From positions 29,481 through 93,480 of the forward strand of contig LTDK01000041.1 of assembly GCA_001642415.1 (NCBI GenBank): a stretch of DNA of 64,000 nt, written 5' to 3'. Below, piece by piece: positions 1-8,907 of this stretch; within the stretch, counting starts at the first letter, position 1, and each line of letters begins with the position of its first letter. The notes beneath the pieces are model-generated. The model was not told where the DNA came from. It did not search any database and saw only the letters and a list, made by a program, of their open reading frames with translations. Source of the DNA: Nematocida ironsii. Taxonomy: Eukaryota; Microsporidia. Both the position numbers and the translations under genes were made by a program.

Positions 1-467
1 CTGAGCGAATATCTTCACTCTATGCAACTCTTAGAAAAGAAAGTTCGATCGCCAGAGGTATCCCCATAACAGTAAGACACGTTGAGTCAATGGTGCGTAT
101 AGCAGAAGCATCAGCAAGGATGCATTTAAGAGAAGTTGTCATGCAGGCTGATATAGACATGGCAGTTGAGGTGGTTTTAGACAGTTTCTGTAGAACACAG
201 AAGACAGCCGTAAGAAGACAGTTACAGATGAAGTTTAAGAAATACCTCCCAAAGAAAGAAGATTCTCTTATTTCAAGTATTTCCCTGATTAAGTCATTAT
301 TCGCACGTGAGGAGAACAAGCCAAGCAGTGATGGAAGAGTGAAAGTAAAGGAATTTAAGAGTAAAACCTCTTCACTCGGCCTTTCTCATAAAAATATATT
401 TAATACGAGTTTGTTCCAAAATGAATTTGTACTTTCTGAGTGTGGTGAGTACATCACCCGAAAATAA
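1..467 (+). CDS. MCM2: MCM2 replicative helicase subunit, C-terminal part (5' end outside window)
   Basis: The reading frame is open from base 3, with no start in the window, so this is the end of a longer gene. The first visible residues (SSLYATLRKESS, then PITVRHVESMVRIAEASARM and LREVV) match the lid and end of the AAA+ module of MCM2, which in the MCM2-7 ring unwinds origin DNA. The last 70 or so residues fit the MCM2 C-terminal winged-helix extension, ending KVKEFKSKT...GEYITRK. MCM2 rather than another MCM is inferred from the RIAEASARMHLRE stretch and the C-terminal extension. The catalytic Walker motifs lie upstream of the window and cannot be checked. Confidence 0.9.
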   Translation, partial: ERISSLYATLRKESSIARGIPITVRHVESMVRIAEASARMHLREVVMQADIDMAVEVVLDSFCRTQKTAVRRQLQMKFKKYLPKKEDSLISSISLIKSLFAREENKPSSDGRVKVKEFKSKTSSLGLSHKNIFNTSLFQNEFVLSECGEYITRK

Positions 468-839
468 ATCGCATGTTGATTATTAATAATTGCATTGTTT
501 AATTATGCACACTTCCATCAGAAGAATATTTATTTATATATGCTGCATATTCATATACAAATGAGATATATCGGGTTATTTAGTTATAGAAATATACTGA
601 AATTTAAGAATATCGTATATAAATGCTTTAATAATCGATATTATCGTATAAATTAGATATAAAAATAGGGTTTAATCGTATTTTTACAGTAAAATCCGTT
701 ATAATTTCATATTTATTTTTGAATTTTTGGTTATTTAAGGATATTTTAATGCAATTATAAGCCATTCAATAAGTGCACAATTTTGGATTATACTCTAAAT
801 AATATACGTAATTTATTTTAGTTAATTATTCCTTGGATA
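468..839. other. Intergenic spacer with one CGGGTTAT motif
   Basis: AT-rich spacer after MCM2. One copy of CGGGTTAT lies at 572-579, the same word seen just upstream of several start codons elsewhere in this window. I see no RNA gene, strong hairpin or open frame. Confidence 0.5.
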
Positions 840-1280
840 ATGCTTAAATATTCTTTAAATCCTTTGAAAGTTCGAAATTTTTTCTGTGTGCAGATGGCTT
901 TAGTAAGCATAAAAGAAGAAAAAAAGCACAGAAACCGACTAAAACTGTACGAATCCATTAAAACATTTATTCCTTCATTTCTGAGTCCAGCTATCACACC
1001 ATTCTCTGTGTACAGACATCCATTCACTTCTGTTCTTGTTTCATACTGTACCACAGGATATATCACAGACCGTATAAGTACAGTATATACTATACCACAG
1101 CATACAGTAGATAAAACTACACTTAAAATACCACAGAAAAGAGTTAAAGTGTCATTTCCAGAAAAATTCAGTTTTACTGCACCGGGTTCATTTAATGCAA
1201 ATTTAAATTTGAACCCCTGTTGTAATGGCAAGAAGAATAATAAATCCAGTTTCAGAAAAAAGAAGAGAACTTACGATTAA
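840..1280 (+). CDS. Doubtful hypothetical ORF upstream of eL22
   Basis: A 146-codon frame starts with ATG and would overlap the first 56 bases of the eL22 gene. Its product is basic, Ser/Thr/Lys-rich and matches nothing I recognise. The opposite strand is also open over 818-1231 and would encode a more natural-looking single-pass membrane protein, but it has no ATG near its beginning (only TTG). The base composition of this stretch is closer to coding than to spacer DNA, so something may be encoded here, but I cannot settle the strand. Treat it as an unresolved coding candidate. Confidence 0.3.
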   Translation: MLKYSLNPLKVRNFFCVQMALVSIKEEKKHRNRLKLYESIKTFIPSFLSPAITPFSVYRHPFTSVLVSYCTTGYITDRISTVYTIPQHTVDKTTLKIPQKRVKVSFPEKFSFTAPGSFNANLNLNPCCNGKKNNKSSFRKKKRTYD

Positions 1281-1584
1281 CTGCAAGGAGATGGTAAAGG
1301 ATGAACTATTTGACATGGAAGAATGTGCAAATTTCATTGAAGTAAACAACAAGCTCACCAAGCACAATCCAGAAACCCTTCCAGGTGGTCCAATGAATGT
1401 TCTTCTTAAAAAGTCCGAGAACAAGATAGTCTTAGACATGGGTGTAGATGTAAGAAAGTTCTATGTTAAACAGCTCTTAAAGAAATACCTCCATAAAAAG
1501 GGATTAAATGACTGGATCCACATTAAAATAGATTCCGTATCTGGTGAATATGGCCTTCATTACTATAACTTAAATGACGAATAA
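1225..1584 (+). CDS. RPL22: 60S ribosomal protein eL22 (L22e)
   Basis: At 119 residues it has the normal length for L22e. The central and C-terminal parts follow the family: LTINCKEMVKDELFD near residue 16, a Gly/Pro turn (LPGGPMN), the strand NKIVLDMGVDVRKFYVK, then KKYLHKKGLNDWIHIK and the GEYGLHYYNLNDE tail. It is an rRNA-binding component of the large subunit near the peptide exit region. The acidic C-terminal tail usual in animals is reduced to a few residues. The stop codon overlaps the start of the following zinc transporter by 11 bases, a typical microsporidian packing. Confidence 0.92.
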   Translation: MARRIINPVSEKRRELTINCKEMVKDELFDMEECANFIEVNNKLTKHNPETLPGGPMNVLLKKSENKIVLDMGVDVRKFYVKQLLKKYLHKKGLNDWIHIKIDSVSGEYGLHYYNLNDE

Positions 1585-2491
1585 AAGCAGCCAAGCCATT
1601 ATTTATTTGTTTTCTTGCCCTGGTAAATTTCTTACGTATATTTACAGTATGAAGAAATCGAGAGGAGTGTATATTATCCTGTTTAATACAGTATTTTTGC
1701 TTTTGATTGAAATAGTAGCACACATCAAAAGTGATGCAGTTTCTATACTTGGAGAAGTATTCCATATGACGGGTGATTTGGTTACTGTTGGAGTTGGTCT
1801 ACTTGCATCTTTTGTCTCTTCTCGGTATACAGGAGGACCAAATTATACATTTGGACTTGTACGAATAGAAGTATTAGCTGCTGTTCTGTCACTAATTCTT
1901 ATATGGACACCATCACTGTATCTTGTACGCCTGTCTATTTTTAGATATTTCAATCCTCAGAAAATCAATGAAGAGGTCGTTCTAATAACGGGAATTCTGT
2001 CGTTTATAATTAACGTTATAAATTTTTTAGTATCTGTTAAAATGAACAAAAGCTCTAATGCTGATTTAAGCATTACATCAATATACATACACGCATTAAG
2101 TGATCTAACCCAGTGTATAGGCCTTATAGTCAGTGGAGTAGTACTGCACATTAACCCAGAGCTTACTATTGTTGATATACTGGCTGCTGTCTTTTCCACT
2201 ATTGTATGTTTCTGTGGATCATTTGGTTTACTTAAAGAGGTAGTGCATATGCTTCTGGACAGATCTCCTGTTGAGGTAGAAAAAGTCCGACAGAGTATTA
2301 TGCAGGTAAAAAATGTAATTGCTATAAATGATATACATTTATGGTGTGTAAACAGAAGTAATCGTGTGTCTATGGTTAATATAACCATGAAACAAGGTGC
2401 AGTCCATGAAGATGTACTAAGAGAGTGTAAAAATGTTCTTAAACAAGAGTATTCTATTACCATGTCAACTGTTGAAATACGCACAGAATAA
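1574..2491 (+). CDS. Cation diffusion facilitator (zinc transporter, ZnT/CDF family)
   Basis: Six predicted membrane segments are followed by a cytosolic C-terminal domain of about 85 residues, the standard CDF layout. The metal site is visible in TM2 (HMTGD, His64 and Asp68) and TM5 (HALSD, His173 and Asp177). The HxxxD/HxxxD pairing is the one associated with zinc specificity. The C-terminal part has the VIAINDIHLWCVN segment typical of the family. The first ATG overlaps eL22; an in-frame ATG at 1649 (MKKSRG) sits directly before TM1 and is an equally good start. It probably moves Zn2+ out of the cytosol into a compartment or out of the cell. The family is known, but the compartment cannot be told from sequence. 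Confidence 0.88.
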   Translation: MTNKSSQAIIYLFSCPGKFLTYIYSMKKSRGVYIILFNTVFLLLIEIVAHIKSDAVSILGEVFHMTGDLVTVGVGLLASFVSSRYTGGPNYTFGLVRIEVLAAVLSLILIWTPSLYLVRLSIFRYFNPQKINEEVVLITGILSFIINVINFLVSVKMNKSSNADLSITSIYIHALSDLTQCIGLIVSGVVLHINPELTIVDILAAVFSTIVCFCGSFGLLKEVVHMLLDRSPVEVEKVRQSIMQVKNVIAINDIHLWCVNRSNRVSMVNITMKQGAVHEDVLRECKNVLKQEYSITMSTVEIRTE

Positions 2492-2846
2492 CCAGAGTTA
2501 AAATAACTGTTATTATTGTATTTAACAGTATATTTAATAGTATTATTAGATTTACTGTATACAAAGCATTACATACACACAGAATGATAGTTTCTGGTTT
2601 AGAGTGCTTTCTGGCTATACTATACATATTCGGATTATAATTCTATTCTGTACAGTATAAAATACCACTAACGAATAGAATTTTTATACTTATATCATAA
2701 AATACCAAGAAAAATCAGACAGTCAGTTATATACAGAAATTCGGGTTATATATAAATGGACTCTTTCTACTATTTCTTATTTAAGTAAATTCTGGTTTTG
2801 TTAATCCTTTCATATTCTATAATTTTACAAATATTTTATTTCCTGC
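2492..2846. other. Intergenic spacer with promoter-like CGGGTTAT
   Basis: AT-rich spacer. TTCGGGTTATATATAA at about 2740-2755 places a CGGGTTAT word next to a TATA-like run, 98 bases before the ATG of the tRNA methyltransferase. Nothing else is recognised. Confidence 0.45.
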
Positions 2847-3506
2847 ATGAACTTAATAAAACCACAGAAACGAAATCATCGGCAGAGGGCACATTCCAAC
2901 CCATTCTCAGACCATAATATATCCTATCCCATGAATCCTTCATTTTTCAATAAAAAAGTGGATATAGTTGATATTGGCTGTGGGTATGGTGGACTTCTGT
3001 TCAAACTCTCAGAAATATTTCCAACTGCTTCAATTCTAGGGATGGAAATACGTGAGAAATTAGTGGATTATGTAGACCTAAAAATAAAATACGAGCAAGA
3101 AACAGAGAATAAAGCCAAGAATGTTTCTGTTGTAAGAGCTAACAGTATGAAATTTCTTACGAATTATCTTGAGAAAGAGTCAATCCAGAAAATGTTCATT
3201 CTTTTCCCAGACCCACATTTTAAAAAAAAGAAGCATAAAGCCAGAATAATTTCAAAATCTATGCTGGATATTTACCAGTACGTAATACAGCCAAATGGCC
3301 ATTTATACATATCCACGGATGTAGAAGATTTATTTAATTATATGACAATGTGTTTAGAAGAACATCCATTATTTACTAGACTACCTGAAGAAGAAGCAGT
3401 AAAGGATCCGCTATACAAAATAATAATAGAAACAACGGAAGAGTCTAAAAAAGCAGACATGAAGCATTCAAATAAATTTAGAGCAATATTCAAAAGAATT
3501 CCATAG
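2847..3506 (+). CDS. TRM8: tRNA (guanine-N7-)-methyltransferase catalytic subunit (Trm8/METTL1)
   Basis: The N-terminus carries the conserved RQRAHSNPFSDH signature. A Rossmann SAM-binding motif follows (VDIGCGYGGLL, residues about 41-51), then MEIREK in the second strand. The catalytic/tRNA-binding signature FPDPHFKKKKHKARII lies near residues 120-135, and the family's late TDVEDLF and F(R)AIFKRIP regions are present. It forms N7-methylguanosine at position 46 in the variable loop of tRNAs, in eukaryotes together with the WD protein Trm82. No Trm82 candidate is seen nearby. Length (219 residues) is shorter than yeast because the N-terminal extension is missing. The start is supported by immediate entry into conserved sequence. 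Confidence 0.95.
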   Translation: MNLIKPQKRNHRQRAHSNPFSDHNISYPMNPSFFNKKVDIVDIGCGYGGLLFKLSEIFPTASILGMEIREKLVDYVDLKIKYEQETENKAKNVSVVRANSMKFLTNYLEKESIQKMFILFPDPHFKKKKHKARIISKSMLDIYQYVIQPNGHLYISTDVEDLFNYMTMCLEEHPLFTRLPEEEAVKDPLYKIIIETTEESKKADMKHSNKFRAIFKRIP

Positions 3507-3703
3507 AATAAATATTTCTGTATATTCTTACTGAATACTTCTGTTTATGTTTTGAGTAAATATTTATTGGTTCATTTAACCCTTTCTGTATCATATTTCT
3601 TATTGGTACAAGTTTAATCAGGATATTCCCTTTATTTTTTGTTCAATATTCTTCCTGATTAAATATTCTGTGTATAAAGTCTAGATTGTTCTAGATTTAT
3701 ATA

Positions 3704-4018
3704 ATGTTTGTAGATTACTTTGGTATTTCACTGCTTAATCTCCTTACGAGTGTAATTGTTATAGTTGCTATTATTGTTGTGCTGTATTTAGTCCTGTGCT
3801 GCACTGGCGTGGTATCCTCTAGTAGTAGCCAGTCTGACCACACTAATATTATTACCAATAACAACAACAACAACAATAACAACACTAGTAATAATACTAT
3901 GGCAACCAGTTCACAGCAGCCCAGTGTGGTTGTGGTTAACTCATCTGCTGAACACCACAGAAAGCACCGGCATCATAGGAGCCATTCGTCAAATAGTTCA
4001 ATAGACCATTCTGGTTAG
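3704..4018 (+). CDS. Small single-pass membrane protein with poly-Asn tract
   Basis: Encodes 104 residues. One strongly hydrophobic helix covers roughly residues 8-36. It is followed by a Ser run, a run of about nine Asn residues broken by Thr/Ser, and a His/Arg/Ser-rich tail (HHRKHRHHRSHSS). No family is recognised. The low-complexity half is encoded by AAY and AGY repeats, so length variation by replication slippage is likely. It opens a block of five membrane-protein genes. The ATG and near-immediate hydrophobic segment support the start. Topology and function are unknown. Confidence 0.6.
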   Translation: MFVDYFGISLLNLLTSVIVIVAIIVVLYLVLCCTGVVSSSSSQSDHTNIITNNNNNNNNNTSNNTMATSSQQPSVVVVNSSAEHHRKHRHHRSHSSNSSIDHSG

Positions 4019-4050
4019 TTATTATAAAAATAAATTAGTATGCTCATTAA

Positions 4051-5184
4051 ATGCATGTTTATGCGGATATTGTAATAGGAACCTTAACTCTTATGGTTAC
4101 TGTGATGGGAACTATAAATATTGCAAGAGTATTCTATTTACGATCCGAGAGTCTTCAGTTAATTATATATGGTGTTATTCTGTGGTTAATCAGAAATTTG
4201 TTTATGTGGTGTGTTTTAAGGCTGATTCTAACAGACGGTGTACTTCATGAAGTAGTTAAAAGACGTGCATTTAGTGGGTTAATATACTTTGGATATGTGT
4301 TCATACGAGAATTACTAAATGAGCTTAGAAGTCCTCATAAATTTTATATTCTGAACATTTTCCTTGTAATTGGTAGATGCATATATCCCTGCCTTATAGG
4401 TCTATCTGGCTATTCCGTGATAAACCTACTTGATAGAGAGAATATCATTAATAGCTCTAAGAATCACGTATTTGCTATATTTGTTCTCTGCACTGCCTGT
4501 GGCTTAATCTCCAGAGTATTGGAAGGAAGTGATTTTGATGGAGAAATAAAAGCAGTCCTACCAGAAGGAGAAGTTAAAAAAACACTTATTGATGTACTTG
4601 ACAAGACAGTTCCCTTTTCATACGAAATAGTCACTGTAAATAACGAAAAGATGGACTGTGACCTGGTTTATGTAGAAACAACAGGATTAGTCACTCTTCT
4701 TATACTAAGCCCTACAGTTATAAAGATGTACTCTTTGCTAGAGCTGCAAATACTTACCACACACCACGTACTAGAACACACCTTTAAATATAAGTCACTT
4801 TTTAGGAGTATTGTGAAAATATTCGAATGGTCTCTTGTGCTTATTAAATTTATTCTGGTGTTTGGCCATCTCTCTAAGAAATCTCCCCTTCTCAGAATTA
4901 TTATGTGCTTTGAGCTGTCTGAGATAAACACCCAAATTAAAGTAATTCTTTTTTCTGTTCCATCGTATAGAATAGAAAGGTCAATTGTTAAAAAGATCAA
5001 AGACTATGTAAACCTTCCAAAAAAACTGCCATCTGAAAAGATCGAAAAACTTATAAAAAGAGTAAAACGGCAATCCTTTAGTAGGCACTTTTCCACCAAA
5101 AAATATGACTATATCCTGTACCAATATACAGACGTGGAGTGGGTTCAAGATATAGGAATAAAAACAGAATCTTCTTCTAGCTAG
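4051..5184 (+). CDS. Uncharacterised polytopic membrane protein
   Basis: A 377-residue product with about five hydrophobic segments in the first 160 residues, two weaker ones near residues 215-225 and 255-280, and a basic, Lys-rich C-terminal region (about 305-350) ending ESSSS. I recognise no domain; there is no RING, transporter or channel motif that I can see. The gene starts 32 bases after the preceding small membrane gene and ends 55 bases before the next one, all on the same strand. The shared orientation and membrane character may mean related roles, but this is only context. Confidence 0.7.
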   Translation: MHVYADIVIGTLTLMVTVMGTINIARVFYLRSESLQLIIYGVILWLIRNLFMWCVLRLILTDGVLHEVVKRRAFSGLIYFGYVFIRELLNELRSPHKFYILNIFLVIGRCIYPCLIGLSGYSVINLLDRENIINSSKNHVFAIFVLCTACGLISRVLEGSDFDGEIKAVLPEGEVKKTLIDVLDKTVPFSYEIVTVNNEKMDCDLVYVETTGLVTLLILSPTVIKMYSLLELQILTTHHVLEHTFKYKSLFRSIVKIFEWSLVLIKFILVFGHLSKKSPLLRIIMCFELSEINTQIKVILFSVPSYRIERSIVKKIKDYVNLPKKLPSEKIEKLIKRVKRQSFSRHFSTKKYDYILYQYTDVEWVQDIGIKTESSSS

Positions 5185-5239
5185 CAGCATATAGGCTCTG
5201 TGCATAGATTTCAGTAAATATTCATTCATTTTTATTTTT

Positions 5240-5947
5240 ATGTTTCTTCAGTGTGTGTGTCTTCTCCTGTCTGTTCTTGTTTCTTACATAGCAGTGGCAG
5301 CATGCAGTCTGTATAAACTAATTATCATTCAGATTAACACTAAGAAAAGATACATGTCAGAACGGGTATCTTTAATTAAGTCTGAAGAAATAGTGGTTTC
5401 TGTTTTATTACACACAGGAATATTCATTTTATTTATTATTGGTGTTAAGTATTATGCAGTGCATCCAGAAATTACACCAAATGATTACATCTGTGCATAT
5501 TTAGGAATTAGGAATATTTTAGAAGAGTACAAGCAAAGAGAAGTACAGATAATTCTTAATGACCTATTAGAAAATGCATTTATATATAGTATATATTGTG
5601 TTAAAAATGCACATTCATACTTTAATAGGGCACTGGACATATTTATATCTGTATATCTTGTGAGTAATCAATTTATTCCTATTTCAAGCTATTTCAGTAC
5701 TTTTAATTTACAGAAGTATCACAAAACCATATTAAACCAAAGGAAGTTCATTGTAATATGTATAAATGCATGTGTTTACCTTATAAAAAGAATAATTCTA
5801 CATATTTTAATGAGAAAAAATAGTATTTTTTTAAATTATGTATTCATGACAGAGAATAACAGCAAAAAGAGTATAAATTACATATCCGTTTCAATAATAC
5901 TTATTCAGGCACTGCATATAAGAAAGATTCTTGAGTATATGATATAA
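5240..5947 (+). CDS. Uncharacterised polytopic membrane protein
   Basis: 235 residues. The N-terminal hydrophobic stretch (residues 2-22, LLLSVLVSYIAVAA) could be a signal anchor. More hydrophobic segments follow at about 55-70, 128-145, 165-185 and 215-230. There are no recognised motifs. Codon use is AT-rich and similar to its neighbours. It is plausible as a real gene because of ATG, length and its place in a same-strand row of membrane genes, but I have no homologue in mind. Confidence 0.6.
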   Translation: MFLQCVCLLLSVLVSYIAVAACSLYKLIIIQINTKKRYMSERVSLIKSEEIVVSVLLHTGIFILFIIGVKYYAVHPEITPNDYICAYLGIRNILEEYKQREVQIILNDLLENAFIYSIYCVKNAHSYFNRALDIFISVYLVSNQFIPISSYFSTFNLQKYHKTILNQRKFIVICINACVYLIKRIILHILMRKNSIFLNYVFMTENNSKKSINYISVSIILIQALHIRKILEYMI

Positions 5948-6151
5948 CCTAAAATTTATGGCAGATTTTATAATAATCAATAATAAAATCATAAAATAAA
6001 ATAATAAATTTGCTAGCTGCTCTACCTTAAACAACCTTAAATATCAAATTTCCAATAGTACTGTAATTTTCAAGCTGTGCCTCTTCCCATAGAATATTAT
6101 TTTATGTTGTCAGTTAAAATTTATAAAAATATTTTTATAAAAAGAAATCAA

Positions 6152-7468
6152 ATGGCCGGAAGTGCTTCAGGAATTGCTGCCACAGCATCTAGCCAAGCAG
6201 AAAGATTTATTAAAATTCCAGCGGATAATATATATGTGTACAGATTGGATTTTAAACAGATTATATCCAAGCTGTTTTCATCTGTATACACAGATGAAAA
6301 AGATGGCTTTATATACAATAGCGTAAAGATCAGATTCTTTGAGTTTAGTATTATAGGATTATTAGCTTTTGTGATGTTATTTCAGTTGTACACGTTTATT
6401 AACAACAAGCCTGTTATAGATTTAGAAATAAAAGGATTTAGAGGAGAATATGACTCTCCCTTTCAGATGAACGATGAACAAAAAAAAATCAGAGAAAGAA
6501 TGGACTATGCAATGTTCAGTCTTGCTAAAGACAAATCAGACAAAAATGAACACTTGTCATTTGATATAAATCATTTGATTAAAGGAATGTCTCGTGAATT
6601 ATCAGCTGAAGCATGTGCACTGAGTATGCCAGAGTATATTGCTAAGAAATTCTCAGCTGAATCTGGCAGTATATTAAAAACTATATCAAGTTTGGCTATA
6701 GTATTTATATTCTTTATTAGAGGGACGGGTATATGTAGTAATGCGTTTACAGCTATGTTACAGTCAAATACATTCTTCGGTGCATTTATTGTTGGATTAC
6801 AAATTGCAATACATCTATCCATATTTACTATATTTATAATAATGATATTTGACAAGAAAGGTACTGTAGTTGGTACACTAATTGTTGGACTTACCAATAT
6901 CATTACATACGGCATTGCTTGTGTTATTAACGGAATTCAAATTGCAATTAATGATGTTATATTCGCAATATTTTCCTCAGATATGTTTAAAAATGTATTT
7001 TTTGCATTTTCTGGTATAGTGTTACATGGAATGTTGAATTTGGCATTGGAAATAGTAACAAGCCCTGATGCCGATTCTATAGTAGCTGCTAAGGGAATGG
7101 GTAATTATACTGCTGTTGTTAAGAATGCTAATGAGTTAATTAAATATAAAACCTCAGCAATAAAAACGCTGGGTTTAGATGGGGGATGGAATGATCTTTG
7201 GGATAGTGATATTAGATGTATAGAGGTATGTAATGCATTAAAAGGTAATTTTTATGTATTTATAGGATTTATACTTCTTTCCTACATTATTATTTATGAA
7301 GTTGATATGACATGGACTTATTATACACTATTATACGCACCAAGCATGCAGCCATTCACTTATATTCGTGAAAATATAACTACAGAATGGATTGTTAGAT
7401 TTAAAGTAGTTTCATACATACTTGTTTTATTTGGATGCTGGTTTTTATTCTTTAAATTCCCCATGTAG
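6152..7468 (+). CDS. Uncharacterised polytopic membrane protein
   Basis: From the ATG at 6152 (MAGSASG) the product is 438 residues. A longer form from ATG 6104 would add 16 residues but runs through AT-rich sequence resembling a 5' leader, so I prefer 6152. The N-terminal 60 residues are soluble. A first membrane helix lies near residues 68-86, then a soluble charged loop of about 95 residues, then six or so further helices to a hydrophobic C-terminus ending LFFKFPM. No known transporter or enzyme motif is seen. The long loop between TM1 and TM2 is the most distinctive trait. Confidence 0.68.
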   Translation: MAGSASGIAATASSQAERFIKIPADNIYVYRLDFKQIISKLFSSVYTDEKDGFIYNSVKIRFFEFSIIGLLAFVMLFQLYTFINNKPVIDLEIKGFRGEYDSPFQMNDEQKKIRERMDYAMFSLAKDKSDKNEHLSFDINHLIKGMSRELSAEACALSMPEYIAKKFSAESGSILKTISSLAIVFIFFIRGTGICSNAFTAMLQSNTFFGAFIVGLQIAIHLSIFTIFIIMIFDKKGTVVGTLIVGLTNIITYGIACVINGIQIAINDVIFAIFSSDMFKNVFFAFSGIVLHGMLNLALEIVTSPDADSIVAAKGMGNYTAVVKNANELIKYKTSAIKTLGLDGGWNDLWDSDIRCIEVCNALKGNFYVFIGFILLSYIIIYEVDMTWTYYTLLYAPSMQPFTYIRENITTEWIVRFKVVSYILVLFGCWFLFFKFPM

Positions 7469-7579
7469 AATAGGTCCGTAAATAACTGAAATTCACATAG
7501 AAATATTAAAAATAAATTCAATTTTATGTGATTTACTTACAATATAGATAATTTCTTAATAGACCAGTAAATTTAAGAA

Positions 7580-8890
7580 TCATTCTGTAAATTGATCAGA
7601 GTCATTCCTGTGCTCTAAAATCATATCAGGCCTATACATGTGTATTATATCTGTATATGTGACTCTTTTGGCTACTTTCTGTGGTAGAGACAGTCTTTGT
7701 CCTATATACACAATCATAGCAGATGCCTCTACTCCATTAAATACATAAGAAAATGTCATACGCATAAAAGACAGGGTAATTGATATTTCTGATGTGGTGC
7801 CTCCGTGATAACTCTCAAATATGTAATACGTCACACATAGTGGTAATAAAATTATGAATGTCATGAATATGTACCTACATACTTCGAAATATACAAAGTG
7901 CATTCTGTTATTCCTAAACCAGTCTACTTTACTGATAACTGATGCATTCTCAAATGCTTTATTTATGTAAAGGACTTTGAATGGCACCCAATATGTAAAG
8001 AATATTTTTAATATGTAAAAGAGCAGTGACATAATCATGTTAATTGGCATTCCTACTGCAGAATATTCACCAGATAAAAGTGCTGCTAAAATACTGAACA
8101 GAAGCCCGCTTGCATATAGCTTACTCATACGAGCTGATAATCTCTGCTCTTCATTCAATTTAAATATATTTTTAAATACTATAAGTGTAAAGTATATACG
8201 AATGAATGCACCTGATCCTATGCATATAAGTCTGTGGGTGAAACTAGACAGTTCTGTAAAGTCAATTCTTTGCAAGAAATACCTGTGAATTTTAAGAATA
8301 ATTAAATATATCATGCCAAATACACCAGGAATGCACGTCATATACGTATATTCCCATAGGATAGACTGCAGTGCAATCTTACAGGAAATCATTCCAAATA
8401 AAAGTATTTTTGCCATGAGGTGTGCCCTTCTCCTACAAAATGGCGGTATTAAAGAAATAAGCACTCCTCCAAATAAAATTGTAGTAGAGCCCTGTATAAT
8501 ACTCAGTACATTAGACCAAATATTCCCAGATATGTAATTGATTGCCAGATATAAGATTAACATAATGCAGGGAAGGGTTAAAATACTTATAAGATATGCC
8601 ACGCATTTAGCCAAGTAATAAGGAGAGAATAAGTTAACTATAGCACATGTAGCACCAGCTAATGTATTACCAAGTACCATAATAATACAGCACCTAATTG
8701 TGCAATAAGATATGCAGTAGAGTGAGTCTGGCAAGAAGACTGGGCCTTCGTATACCAAGTACCCCATAAACAAAACATAATATATAAGACAGTACAGCGG
8801 CAACGTAACAATAAAAAGAGGAAAGAAGATGCTATTTGCAATTCTTGTCATTTTATAGTATGCGTCTATTGTATAATTTGAAATTCCCAT
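7580..8890 (-). CDS. Uncharacterised polytopic membrane protein
   Basis: 436 residues with about ten hydrophobic segments spread over most of its length and a short soluble tail ending with HRNDSDQFTE. I do not recognise the family. A multi-pass carrier or a scramblase-like protein is possible but unsupported. It faces the previous gene tail to tail, with 111 bases between stops. Its ATG is 17 bases downstream of the stop of the poly(A) polymerase gene on the same strand. Confidence 0.72.
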   Translation of the reverse strand: MGISNYTIDAYYKMTRIANSIFFPLFIVTLPLYCLIYYVLFMGYLVYEGPVFLPDSLYCISYCTIRCCIIMVLGNTLAGATCAIVNLFSPYYLAKCVAYLISILTLPCIMLILYLAINYISGNIWSNVLSIIQGSTTILFGGVLISLIPPFCRRRAHLMAKILLFGMISCKIALQSILWEYTYMTCIPGVFGMIYLIILKIHRYFLQRIDFTELSSFTHRLICIGSGAFIRIYFTLIVFKNIFKLNEEQRLSARMSKLYASGLLFSILAALLSGEYSAVGMPINMIMSLLFYILKIFFTYWVPFKVLYINKAFENASVISKVDWFRNNRMHFVYFEVCRYIFMTFIILLPLCVTYYIFESYHGGTTSEISITLSFMRMTFSYVFNGVEASAMIVYIGQRLSLPQKVAKRVTYTDIIHMYRPDMILEHRNDSDQFTE

Positions 8891-8907
8891 GCGGTATTAA
8901 AAATTTA

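Noticed and set aside
818..1231. Minus-strand membrane protein gene
   Set aside because: No ATG anywhere near the beginning; the frame opens with TTG only. Mentioned as doubtful rather than annotated.
1612..1648. Mini-intron (GTAAAT ... TTTACAG) in the zinc transporter leader
   Set aside because: Splice-like ends are present, but the reading frame is open through it and an in-frame ATG follows immediately; a downstream start explains it better.
3840..3900. Simple AAC/AAT repeat as separate satellite
   Set aside because: It is in frame in the 3704 gene and encodes its Asn tract; described there.
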